Part shown: in pieces, positions 1 to 6,528 of the stretch | How the letters are laid out: each line of letters opens with the position of its first letter | Numbering within the stretch: the stretch's first letter is position 1 | Assembly: GCA_002792755.1 (NCBI GenBank) | Contig: PFOY01000012.1 | Coordinates: forward strand, 1 to 10,647 | Reading direction: 5' to 3' | DNA: 10,647 bases | DNA from: Candidatus Nomurabacteria bacterium CG_4_10_14_0_2_um_filter_30_12 | GTDB lineage: Bacteria; Patescibacteriota; Minisyncoccia; Phycocordibacterales; UBA9973 | The notes under the pieces: model-generated | The model's database searches: none | The model's input: the letters and a program-made list of their open reading frames with translations, nothing else | What the model was told of the DNA's origin: nothing | Position numbers and translations under genes: made by a program

Positions 1-28
1 TTCGTATTGAATCTAATAAATTTTCCAT
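1..28 (-). CDS. Possible start of a further gene, cut by window edge
   Basis: An ATG at 28-26 opens a frame reading MENLLDSIR before the window ends. It begins seven bases after the stop codon of the restriction endonuclease gene, the spacing expected for a next gene in the same operon. Nine residues are far too few to identify it, and it could be a chance ATG. If real, it may belong with the restriction-modification module, but nothing in the sequence shows that. Confidence 0.3.
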
Positions 29-35
29 GATTTTC

Positions 36-557
36 TTATAAATGTACAGGTAAACCTAATTTTTGTAATGGTAAATATTTAAAATAATATTGGCATCCTA
101 CAGATATTATATAATCGCAAACATCTTTATAAGAAGCATGCCTAAACCAATCACTTAATATATAAATATATTCAACTTCTATGTTTAGAGGCGCCATTAA
201 TTTCGCGTATTGTTTTCTTTTAAAATCGCAAGTCTGTAATTTTTCGTCAACAGACCCAGCGACTTTTTGAAATTTAACTTCAATTATAAAAAGTGTGTTA
301 TTTATTATTACATAAATAGCTTCATCTGGTAATAATTTTTTTGAAAGAATCTTTTTGTAATCGACTTTTTTAGATTCAAGAAATTTATACAAAGCATTCT
401 TTTTAAAACTTTTGGCTACTTCTTTTTCGTTGTAATAAATAATACCATCTTTTACTGTATAACCTTTCTTTGATCGTAAAAGTTCAAGAATATCTGTTTC
501 TTTTTCAAAATTAAGTCCTGTTATTGTATTTCCTCCACCCTTTCCATTGTTAATCAT
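36..557 (-). CDS. Putative type II restriction endonuclease, PD-(D/E)XK fold
   Basis: This 173-residue protein is probably the nuclease of a type II restriction-modification system, cutting unmodified DNA at the site its partner methylates. A PD-(D/E)XK active site is visible: P77-D78, then fourteen residues, then E93-V94-K95 at the end of a hydrophobic strand (LFIIEVK). The N-terminal GGGNTITGLNFEKE segment with E18, the GSVDEKLQT stretch after the catalytic strand, and the late GCQYYFKYLPLQKLGLP segment resemble small type II endonucleases as I remember them. The start overlaps the methyltransferase stop in an ATGA (557-554), so translation is probably coupled and the nuclease is made after the methylase. 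The length looks complete for a minimal one-domain enzyme. The recognition sequence cannot be read from the protein. Function rests on the active-site pattern plus the neighbour. Confidence 0.82.
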   Translation of the reverse strand: MINNGKGGGNTITGLNFEKETDILELLRSKKGYTVKDGIIYYNEKEVAKSFKKNALYKFLESKKVDYKKILSKKLLPDEAIYVIINNTLFIIEVKFQKVAGSVDEKLQTCDFKRKQYAKLMAPLNIEVEYIYILSDWFRHASYKDVCDYIISVGCQYYFKYLPLQKLGLPVHL

Positions 558-1381
558 ATTATTTTTTTTAAATCATTAAAACGCTTAATTGATAATTCTA
601 AATAATTTTTTTCCATATCAATACCAATAAATTTTCTACCGTGCATTGCAGATGCTATGCCTGTGGTAGAACTACCTGTAAAAGGATCAAGAATTACATC
701 GCCTTTATTTGTGCTGGATAGAACAATGCGTTTTAATAAGTCTAATGGTTTTTGTGTTGGATGTTTTCCATATTTCTTTTCTGTTGGTTTTGGGGTTCCC
801 ATAGACCATACTGACCTCATCTGGAGACCGGGTTTTTTTAATTGATCTTCTGGCCAGTTTCCTTCTTTCATTTCTTGATAATTAAAAGTATGTTTTGCTT
901 TCTTTTCTTTTCTCGCCCAAATTATTGTTTCATGGCTAGCAGTAAAAAAGCGACAGCTTAAATTTGGTGAGGCATTTGGTTTAAACCAAGATATATCATT
1001 TAGAATATGATAACCGAGTGATTGCAAAGCATGACCACATTGATAAATTGAATGATACGTACCACTAACCCAAAGTGTTCCATTTGGTTTTAAAACTCTT
1101 TTACAAGCCTCAAGCCAGCGATAATGAAATTCGTAGTCGTCTAGAAAACCTTTACTTACATCCCATAGACCTTTATCTACGCTTACCATACGACCAGCAT
1201 GAACAGTAAATCCTCCATTTGAAAGATTGTAAGGAGGATCTGCAAAAATCATATCTACAGAATTATCTGGTAATTGACTTAAAATATTTAAACAATCTCC
1301 ATGATACAACACAAAATTACCTTCCATAAAATATGGTTTATTTTTAACTATTGAAAGTATTTTTCTTTCTGCCACTACCAT
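554..1381 (-). CDS. Site-specific DNA methyltransferase, beta-class adenine N6 type
   Basis: This 275-residue enzyme transfers a methyl group from S-adenosylmethionine to DNA, probably to adenine N6, and would protect host DNA from the adjacent nuclease. Motif IV is DPPY at residues 48-51. Motif I, which binds the methyl donor, is DPFTGSSTT at 232-240, followed by FIGID at 251-255. Catalytic motif before cofactor motif is the beta-class order. The segments SNGGFTVHAG, KGLWD, NLSCRFFTASHETIIWARK and GKHPTQKP closely resemble the M.DpnA/MboC-like group as I remember it. Most members of that group modify GATC, but related enzymes have other targets, so specificity is left open. The start at 1381 is supported by a weak TAATAT box six bases upstream. 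A later Met at residue 19 would still keep all motifs. The gene lies 45 bases after L9 and overlaps the nuclease gene by four bases. Confidence 0.93.
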   Translation of the reverse strand: MVVAERKILSIVKNKPYFMEGNFVLYHGDCLNILSQLPDNSVDMIFADPPYNLSNGGFTVHAGRMVSVDKGLWDVSKGFLDDYEFHYRWLEACKRVLKPNGTLWVSGTYHSIYQCGHALQSLGYHILNDISWFKPNASPNLSCRFFTASHETIIWARKEKKAKHTFNYQEMKEGNWPEDQLKKPGLQMRSVWSMGTPKPTEKKYGKHPTQKPLDLLKRIVLSSTNKGDVILDPFTGSSTTGIASAMHGRKFIGIDMEKNYLELSIKRFNDLKKII

Positions 1382-1387
1382 ACTTAC

Positions 1388-1393
1388 ATATTA
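1388..1393 (-). promoter_or_regulatory. Possible -10 box of the restriction-modification pair
   Basis: TAATAT on the minus strand lies exactly six bases before the methyltransferase ATG. This matches the spacing at three better promoters in the window, but the box fits TATAAT at only four of six positions. I see no convincing -35 sequence in the AT-rich stretch upstream. It would allow the pair to be transcribed separately from L9 as a leaderless mRNA. The call is weak. Confidence 0.25.
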
Positions 1394-1426
1394 CCATTTT
1401 TAAACTTAAATATATACCACCAGTAT

Positions 1427-1870
1427 TTAAATCTTCTCAACAATTAATTTAAATGAAGATTTTTTATTTTTTATAAGAATTGGAATTTCAAACTTTCCTA
1501 TTTCTTTTATTTGTTTTTCTAAGACAATAAATTTTTCATCTATTTGTATATGATATTCTTTTTCCATTACATCTACTAATGTTTTTTCATGAATTCCAGA
1601 AAAAAGATGACCTTTTTCATCAGTTTTTGCTTTTATTGTAATAGTTTTACCTTTTATTTCTTCTAAATTTTTAATTAAAAGATCTTCTTGCACTTCCCTT
1701 TCAATCACTATTTCTTTTTTATGTCTTTCTACTTCTTCTGTAGCTTTTAGAGTTGCAAGTGTAGCCCATTTTTTAGGAAATAAAAAATTTAAAGCATAAC
1801 CATCATTTACTTCTTTTATATCATATTTTTTACCTACTTTTGGTACATCTTGCAAAAAAATTACTTTCAT
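1427..1870 (-). CDS. rplI: 50S ribosomal protein L9 (bL9)
   Basis: L9 binds 23S rRNA near the base of the L1 stalk and has been linked to reading-frame maintenance. The 147-residue length is that of a complete bacterial L9. The N-terminal rRNA-binding domain is recognisable from MKVIFLQDVPKVGKKYDIKE and the NDGYALNFLFPKKWA segment (about residues 22-36). A charged connecting helix follows (about 42-73), then the C-terminal domain with the GHLFSGI segment near 86. In many bacteria L9 follows S6, SSB and S18; here it stands alone between ctpA and a restriction-modification pair. The leader upstream holds inverted repeats (1869-1971). No clear Shine-Dalgarno sequence precedes the ATG. L9 is reported missing from several CPR lineages, so its presence helps place the organism. 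Confidence 0.96.
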   Translation of the reverse strand: MKVIFLQDVPKVGKKYDIKEVNDGYALNFLFPKKWATLATLKATEEVERHKKEIVIEREVQEDLLIKNLEEIKGKTITIKAKTDEKGHLFSGIHEKTLVDVMEKEYHIQIDEKFIVLEKQIKEIGKFEIPILIKNKKSSFKLIVEKI

Positions 1871-1971
1871 CCCGTTTAGAATTTATCCTAATATTACTTT
1901 ATTTAAAATATTATTAGGTTACTTTAATTAATTTTTATAATTTATACCCGAAAGTTAACTTCTAACGGGAT
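1869..1971. repeat. Inverted-repeat leader between ctpA and L9
   Basis: The gap between ctpA and L9 (1871-1987) contains nested dyad symmetry. An outer imperfect repeat pairs ATCCCGTTTAGA at 1869-1880 with TCTAACGGGAT at 1961-1971, differing by one extra T. A second hairpin at 1947-1969 has CCCG/CGGG ends around the palindrome AAGTTAACTT (1952-1961). A third pairs CCTAATA (1887-1893) with TATTAGG (1912-1918). The GC-tipped hairpin at 1947-1969 lies just after ctpA and could be a terminator, but no T-run follows it on the minus strand. Alternatively the set forms a structured L9 leader that could switch by alternative pairing. No named ribosomal leader is recognised. Confidence 0.45.
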
Positions 1972-1987
1972 TCATATTATTTATACT

Positions 1988-3235
1988 TTACTTAGTTAAT
2001 AATTCTATTGCTTTATTTAATTGAACATCTTTTTTATCTTCAATATCTTTTTTTGTAAAAAGTACTTCATAGTCTGGAGTCAATCCTTTTTCTGATATAG
2101 AATTACCTTTTGGTGTTAACCATTTAGCTACTGTAATCTTTAATAAAGTGCCTGGTGTAACTTTTACAACTTCTTGCACAGAACCTTTTCCATAACTTTT
2201 ATCTCCAACTAGAAAAGCTTTTTTATAATCTTGCATTGCTCCAGCCAAAATTTCAGAAGCTGATGCAGAACCACTATCTATAAGTATTGCAAATTTTAAT
2301 TTATCACTAAAAATATTATATCCCTGACTTCTATATATCTTTGGTTTTATATTATTCCCATAATCTTCTATCACAACAGTTTTGCCACTATCTAAAAACC
2401 AGCTAGCCATACTCACAGCTGAGTCTAAATATCCTCCAGGATTACCTCTTAAATCAAGTAATAATTTATCTGTTTTTGTAAGAGAAAATTCTTTAAGAGC
2501 GTTACGAAATAACTCTGCAGAATTAGCAGAGAAACTATAAAGTTTAATTACAAAAATTCCATCTTTTCTTAATTCTGTGTCAAGTGTAGGTATATTTATA
2601 GTATTTCTTATTATTTTAATTTCTTTTGGTTCTTTATCTCCATCGTGAAAAATAGTGAGTGTCACAGTGGTGCCTACATCTCCTCTAATTAATTTTATCG
2701 CTTTATCTATACTCAAACTAGATGTCATAACATCATCAATTTTAAGAATTTTATCACCTGATTTTATATTGGCTTTATATGCTGGTGTATCTTTTAATGG
2801 AGCTATAACTGTTAATATTTTATCTTTTATACCGACTTCCATACCAACTCCACTAAAATTACCTTGAATATCTTCTTCAAACATTTTTGCTTCTTCTGGA
2901 CCAAAGAATACACTATATGGATCATTTAAAGAACCAACAAGACCTGAAATTGCACCATAAACTTTATCTTGGTCACTAGTCTTGTTAGCATTTGGATATT
3001 TTTCATTTATATTATTCCAAACTTTCCAAAATGGAGAAAAATCTGTTTGTGTTGAAACCAAAGTTTCTTTATTTAGAATGTTAACAACTTTGTTTATTTC
3101 TGGTCTTTGTTGAAATCCTATATAAATACCTAAACCAAAAAAAACAACTAAAAGCAATATAGTGGATCCAGCACGTCTTGTTTCAAAATATTTTAACATG
3201 TTTGTATATTTAAATTTGTTCTTTATTATCTTCAT
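1988..3235 (-). CDS. ctpA: Carboxyl-terminal processing protease, S41 family, membrane-anchored
   Basis: This is a CtpA/Tsp-type serine protease acting outside the cytoplasmic membrane, where the family trims or degrades proteins from their C-terminus, including cell-wall enzymes and misfolded exported proteins. A transmembrane anchor spans about residues 25-41. A PDZ domain covers about 118-205, with GVGMEVG near 129-135 and SGDKILKIDD near 159-168. The S41 catalytic domain follows, with LLDLRGNPGG at 259-268. Catalytic S325 lies in SGSASASEIL and K350 in SYGKGSVQ, 25 residues apart as usual, with Q354 completing the Ser-Lys-Gln set. The 415-residue length is normal. The longest start (3235) overlaps the upstream gene by 26 bases. 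Met13 at 3199 lies just past that gene's stop and gives a more typical short cytoplasmic tail, so the start is uncertain. No clear ribosome binding site decides it. Confidence 0.95.
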   Translation of the reverse strand: MKIIKNKFKYTNMLKYFETRRAGSTILLLVVFFGLGIYIGFQQRPEINKVVNILNKETLVSTQTDFSPFWKVWNNINEKYPNANKTSDQDKVYGAISGLVGSLNDPYSVFFGPEEAKMFEEDIQGNFSGVGMEVGIKDKILTVIAPLKDTPAYKANIKSGDKILKIDDVMTSSLSIDKAIKLIRGDVGTTVTLTIFHDGDKEPKEIKIIRNTINIPTLDTELRKDGIFVIKLYSFSANSAELFRNALKEFSLTKTDKLLLDLRGNPGGYLDSAVSMASWFLDSGKTVVIEDYGNNIKPKIYRSQGYNIFSDKLKFAILIDSGSASASEILAGAMQDYKKAFLVGDKSYGKGSVQEVVKVTPGTLLKITVAKWLTPKGNSISEKGLTPDYEVLFTKKDIEDKKDVQLNKAIELLTK

Positions 3236-3473
3236 TAGTATATTCTTTCCCTATTTTTATTTCTTCAAAATTATTATTTTCAGAAAAATTATCAAAGGTT
3301 TTTTTTTCTATTTTACCTTCTATTATTTGTTCTCTATATAAGAGATAACCAATACTGATAAACACTAGGCCAGTTATTGAAAATAATATATTTTTAAATG
3401 AATATGGAAAACCTAAATATGGTAATATTGCTACCCAAATACCTAAAATCAAAATTATTTTTATTTTACTCAT
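3210..3473 (-). CDS. Small two-helix membrane protein of unknown function
   Basis: I do not recognise this protein. From the chosen start it has 87 residues: a basic start (MSKIK), one hydrophobic helix, a short loop containing LGFPYSFKN, and a second helix ending in LLYREQ. A charged tail of about 40 residues rich in Glu, Lys and Asn follows and is probably cytoplasmic. A longer start at 3491 adds six residues (MKYNKR). I prefer 3473 because a TATAAT box at 3480-3485 lies between the two ATGs, exactly six bases before the second, so the 3491 codon would fall inside the promoter. The stop lies inside or just before the start of ctpA, so the two genes are probably co-transcribed. It may assist or be linked to the protease, but only position suggests this. 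Confidence 0.7.
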   Translation of the reverse strand: MSKIKIILILGIWVAILPYLGFPYSFKNILFSITGLVFISIGYLLYREQIIEGKIEKKTFDNFSENNNFEEIKIGKEYTNEDNKEQI

Positions 3474-3479
3474 ACGTTT

Positions 3480-3509
3480 ATTATACTTCATGATAACTTA
3501 GAAACGCAA
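3480..3509 (-). promoter_or_regulatory. Promoter of the small membrane protein-ctpA operon
   Basis: A perfect TATAAT occupies 3485-3480 on the minus strand. A TTGCGT at 3509-3504 may serve as a -35 box with an 18-base spacer, although only its TTG fits the consensus. Six bases separate the -10 box from the ATG at 3473, so transcription would start on or next to the start codon. The promoter begins about ten bases after the end of the inverted-repeat element. Confidence 0.5.
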
Positions 3510-3514
3510 CTTGA

Positions 3515-3653
3515 TTTACCCACACACCTATTCTCTTATTGTTCTACTTTTTAAAAAATAAAAAAAGAAAGAAGGATTTTTTATGTTCTTTTTTGTCTCT
3601 ATTTTCTTGGTTAACATAACAAAAAGTTATAAGAGAATAGGTGTGTGGGTTTA
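3515..3653. mobile_element. Possible MITE-like element with perfect terminal inverted repeats
   Basis: The gap between pbp2 and the ctpA operon is bounded by a perfect inverted repeat. Positions 3518-3539 (beginning ACCCACACACC) are the exact reverse complement of 3629-3650, giving 22 bp arms and an 89-base interior. If the ends are set at CCC/GGG (3519-3649), both sides are flanked by TTTA (3515-3518 and 3650-3653), which could be a target-site duplication. The right TTTA also supplies the TAA stop of pbp2. The interior has no open frame of note. It holds A/T hairpins: AAAAAAGAA at 3561-3569 with TTCTTTTTT at 3586-3594, and ATAAC/GTTAT at 3616-3630. The TTTA match is short in AT-rich DNA and one copy cannot prove mobility. 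The alternative is a large transcript hairpin acting as processing site or terminator. Confidence 0.5.
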
Positions 3654-5345
3654 TTTAAAGTATTCTGGTGTATTTATAGACATCCAATCTAAAAGTTGAC
3701 GCATTATAGATGATGCACCGACTCCATTTGTAGAAGGTCCAGCTTCCATCATTATAGTAAATGCATATTGTGGGTTTTCATATGGAAAAAATCCAACAAT
3801 CCATGAATTAACCTTATTTTTATTTATACCTAATTGTGCTGTACCAGTCTTAGAAGCAACTTTTACATAAGGAACATTTAATAATATTGAAGTTCCTGAT
3901 AATACACCTTGCCTCATACCTTCATGGACGACATCAAAATATTCTTTTTTAAGATCTATTTTTTCTATAATTTTTTCTTTTTCTATATCTCCTAAAATAT
4001 AATGTGGAGTTATTAGCATGCCATAATTTGCTATAGAAGAAATAGCACGTGTCATCTCCATAGGAGTCACTTGAAATCCATATTGCCCTATAACAGTATG
4101 ATAAGTATCTCCAATACGCCACTGTTCACCTTTGAAATTTTCTATTTTCCATAAAGGACTAGGAATAACTCCACCTTTTTCATCTGGTAAATCAATACCA
4201 GTTTTTTCTCCAATACCAAAAAGTATTGCATATTTTTCTATATTACTTATACCTATACCCTTTTGACCTTCAAATCCCCCACCGATTTCATAAAAATATA
4301 CATCACTTGATACAGCTAAAGCATCTCGCATATCTACCCATCCATGAGCTTTCCAATCTTTAAAAACTGTTTTTTGATCTTTTAAATATGGATTTGGTAT
4401 TGAGATAGAGCCCGTAGATAATATTTTTTTATATGGATCAATAACTCCTTCTGCTAATGCTCCAATAGCAAAAAATGGTTTTACAATAGAGCCAGGTGTA
4501 TACAGACCTGATATAGTTCTATCTAGAAATACTTTTCTTTTATCTTTAAAATAATCTCCAATTATTTTTACATCTTTTCCTAATGAAAGTACTTCTGAAT
4601 CATATTCAGGAAAACTAACAGCAGATAATATTTCTCCATTTTTAACATTGATTAATATACCAGCACCACCAGAAAAAGAATTACTTTGAGACAAGTTTTT
4701 AATTAATGTGTATAATTCTTTTTGAATACGTGAATCAATAGTTGTCACTAAGTCTTTACCACGTATAGGTGCATTTACTATATTTTCTGAATGAATCTCT
4801 TTCCGTGCATCTATTTCAACTATTTTTGAACCATTTTGACCTATTAATGATATATTATATTGTTTTTCAAGACCATCCTTACCTATAAATTCACTTTGCC
4901 AAAAATTACCTGATTTATCTTGCATTGGATAACTTACATATCCTAATATATGAGAGAATCCTGGTGATAAATATGTACGTATGGTAGTGGGCATATTTAC
5001 TCCTTTTTTATTCCAAGCGAGTTCTACTTTATTTCTATCATAAATGATTCCCCTATCACTAAAAATAATTTGTTTTTCTAATACATTGTTTTCACTTCTA
5101 TTTAAATAAATTTCTCCTTTTTGTATTTGAAGATATCCAAGTCTTGTTGAAAATATTACTAAAAATAATAAGAAAAAAAATCCAATAAAAAAAATTGTTT
5201 TTTTAGAAATCGGTTTTTCTATTCGTCCTTCAAATTGTTGACGATCAAAATTTTCTAAATTTTTAGAATCAAGAAAAATTTCATCAGGCTCAACAAAAAA
5301 ATTAGCATTTTTTATTTTTTGTTTACTTAATATTTTTCTTATCAT
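3651..5345 (-). CDS. mrdA: Penicillin-binding protein 2, class B transpeptidase
   Basis: PBP2 cross-links new peptidoglycan during side-wall elongation, working with the RodA glycosyltransferase and the MreCD scaffold. The 564-residue protein has a cytoplasmic tail of about 48 residues, one transmembrane helix (about 50-72), a class B dimerisation domain, and a transpeptidase domain. All three active-site motifs are present: S286-I-V-K289 in the PGS segment, S346-S347-D348 followed by VYFYEIGG, and K499-T500-G501 followed by TAQLG. SxD in place of SxN is common in PBP2, and the YFYE context also favours PBP2 over the divisome enzyme FtsI. The start lies one base after the stop of the upstream MreD-like gene, so the two are surely co-transcribed. 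The stop codon TAA (3653-3651) coincides with the edge of the inverted-repeat element. Confidence 0.95.
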   Translation of the reverse strand: MIRKILSKQKIKNANFFVEPDEIFLDSKNLENFDRQQFEGRIEKPISKKTIFFIGFFFLLFLVIFSTRLGYLQIQKGEIYLNRSENNVLEKQIIFSDRGIIYDRNKVELAWNKKGVNMPTTIRTYLSPGFSHILGYVSYPMQDKSGNFWQSEFIGKDGLEKQYNISLIGQNGSKIVEIDARKEIHSENIVNAPIRGKDLVTTIDSRIQKELYTLIKNLSQSNSFSGGAGILINVKNGEILSAVSFPEYDSEVLSLGKDVKIIGDYFKDKRKVFLDRTISGLYTPGSIVKPFFAIGALAEGVIDPYKKILSTGSISIPNPYLKDQKTVFKDWKAHGWVDMRDALAVSSDVYFYEIGGGFEGQKGIGISNIEKYAILFGIGEKTGIDLPDEKGGVIPSPLWKIENFKGEQWRIGDTYHTVIGQYGFQVTPMEMTRAISSIANYGMLITPHYILGDIEKEKIIEKIDLKKEYFDVVHEGMRQGVLSGTSILLNVPYVKVASKTGTAQLGINKNKVNSWIVGFFPYENPQYAFTIMMEAGPSTNGVGASSIMRQLLDWMSINTPEYFK

Positions 5346-5346
5346 C

Positions 5347-5610
5347 TTAATTTTGAATTCTTAGTTTCTTTTTTAAGAATTCTATTATTATTAAAGTCAA
5401 AAGTGAAACAATGAAAGAAATAAAATAAATATTAAAAAATCTTTCTTCTCTAATTCCATAAAGTAAATCAGAAAGAAGAAATAAAATAATAGATTCCCAA
5501 TATTTAGAAAAATATATAATACCTATTAGACCTAATATAATAGAAACCCAAAAAGGCCAAAAAAGTACTGATATTAGTAAAAATAGTAAAGAAAAAATTC
5601 TGAGTATCAT
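5347..5610 (-). CDS. Small MreD-like membrane protein
   Basis: This 87-residue protein is almost entirely membrane-embedded, with helices at roughly 3-16, 18-34, 38-51 and 60-79 and a basic C-terminus (KKKLR). The segment ESIILFLLSDLLYGIREE (about 39-56) resembles the conserved acidic-LLYG region of MreD, the membrane partner of MreC and PBP2 in the elongasome. Its place directly before pbp2 is where mreD sits in classical mreBCD-pbp2-rodA clusters. MreD is usually about 160 residues, so this would be a strongly shortened form. Neither mreC nor rodA is in the window. It could instead be an unrelated short hydrophobic protein; the assignment rests on one motif and gene order. The ATG at 5610 is supported by a -10 box six bases upstream. 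Confidence 0.6.
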   Translation of the reverse strand: MILRIFSLLFLLISVLFWPFWVSIILGLIGIIYFSKYWESIILFLLSDLLYGIREERFFNIYFISFIVSLLTLIIIEFLKKKLRIQN

Positions 5611-5616
5611 AACCCT

Positions 5617-5644
5617 ATTTTACACACTTAAATTAAAAATACAA
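5617..5644 (-). promoter_or_regulatory. Promoter of the mreD-like-pbp2 operon
   Basis: TAAAAT at 5622-5617 on the minus strand matches the -10 consensus at five of six positions and lies exactly six bases before the ATG at 5610. TTGTAT at 5644-5639 is a weak -35 candidate with a 16-base spacer. It occupies the only real gap (5611-5652) between this operon and the surface-protein gene. The spacing predicts a leaderless transcript. Confidence 0.4.
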
Positions 5645-5652
5645 ACTTTATT

Positions 5653-6522
5653 TTAAAATATTTTTTTCCAAATAAAACGTAAGATAAAGAAAACTAAAAC
5701 AATAAAAACTCCATAAAATATAATTTTATTGTTAGTTATATATGAGAATATAGTAAGAAAGAATAATTCTACATATTTGAATGGTTTTATAATATAAGTT
5801 GGTAATGTTGTCTTTGAATCTAGCGAAGATTTAGAATCTAAAATAACTTTTTTATCTGATATATCTTTCGTACTATATAAAGATTCTATTTCTTTTTTTA
5901 TTTCTTCTTTTTTAATGTCAGATGTTATATTTGCATTTTGTCTAAATTCTTCTAATACATTTGTTGTAGAATTAATCGGTTTTGTAATAAAATCTGGTGT
6001 TTTTTCTTCTACTGTGTTTTTTATGTTTGAAATAGAATTTGATATAGTATCACTAATATTAGAGATAGAATTCGTATTATTATCTGTTTGACCTATTGTT
6101 ATTTTTTTAGAAACAGTTCTAGAACTTTTTTCTGTTTCATTATATGCAATAAATACTTCTTCATATTTTCCATGTGATATCAAAAATTTAGCATTTTCAA
6201 TTTTACCAAAGACTGTATGATCCCCTGCTGATACTGTCCAATCTATAGATACATCTCCTGCTGTCTTACCTCCCAAAGTAAAATCTTTTTTACCTAATAA
6301 TGTAGTTTTATCAAAAAAAACTACTGTTCCAGACAATTCTCGTTCATCAGAATTATAAACAAATGTATATATTTTTATTTTATCTTTTTCTTCAAATGGA
6401 TCTTTTGAATACCAAATATTTCCTGGTACAAAACCAACATTTGGAATTTGTGCAAATATTTTATTTATTGGTAATATAGAAAATATTAAAAATATTATAA
6501 TACTGATTTTTTTAAAAGTCAT
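5653..6522 (-). CDS. Exported membrane-anchored surface protein, beta-rich domain, unknown function
   Basis: From the ATG at 6522 the protein has 289 residues. It opens with a good signal peptide (MTFKK, a hydrophobic core, then KIFA-Q near residue 24). A predicted beta-rich domain follows (about 28-128), containing GNIWYSKDPFEEKDKIKIYT, VVFFDKTTLLGKKDF and WTVSAGDHTVFGKIENA. It looks like a CARDB or immunoglobulin-type fold and like surface proteins I associate with Parcubacteria. A Ser/Asn/Ile-rich low-complexity stretch (about 148-170) and a charged linker lead to a C-terminal helix (about 267-283) with basic residues behind it, probably the membrane anchor. A longer GTG start at 6537 exists, but a TATAAT box lies between the two and the extra residues would spoil the signal peptide. 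No enzymatic motif is seen. It may have its own promoter inside the end of the upstream permease gene. Confidence 0.8.
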   Translation of the reverse strand: MTFKKISIIIFLIFSILPINKIFAQIPNVGFVPGNIWYSKDPFEEKDKIKIYTFVYNSDERELSGTVVFFDKTTLLGKKDFTLGGKTAGDVSIDWTVSAGDHTVFGKIENAKFLISHGKYEEVFIAYNETEKSSRTVSKKITIGQTDNNTNSISNISDTISNSISNIKNTVEEKTPDFITKPINSTTNVLEEFRQNANITSDIKKEEIKKEIESLYSTKDISDKKVILDSKSSLDSKTTLPTYIIKPFKYVELFFLTIFSYITNNKIIFYGVFIVLVFFILRFIWKKIF

Positions 6523-6528
6523 AATGAT

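Noticed and set aside
657..845. Plus-strand frame antisense to the methyltransferase gene
   Set aside because: The opposite strand carries a fully motif-supported methyltransferase, and the plus-strand frame has no recognisable domain.
36..1381. Possible avoidance of GATC or GANTC in the window as a footprint of the restriction enzyme
   Set aside because: A by-eye scan found both motifs recurring throughout, including GATC at 685-688 inside the methyltransferase gene, at about the frequency base composition would give. No avoidance can be claimed, and a methylated host need not avoid its own site.
3550..3594. A/T-rich hairpins inside the inverted-repeat element as a classical rho-independent terminator
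   Set aside because: The stems contain almost only A-T pairs and would be weak. They may help end transcription but do not meet the usual GC-stem plus T-run pattern.
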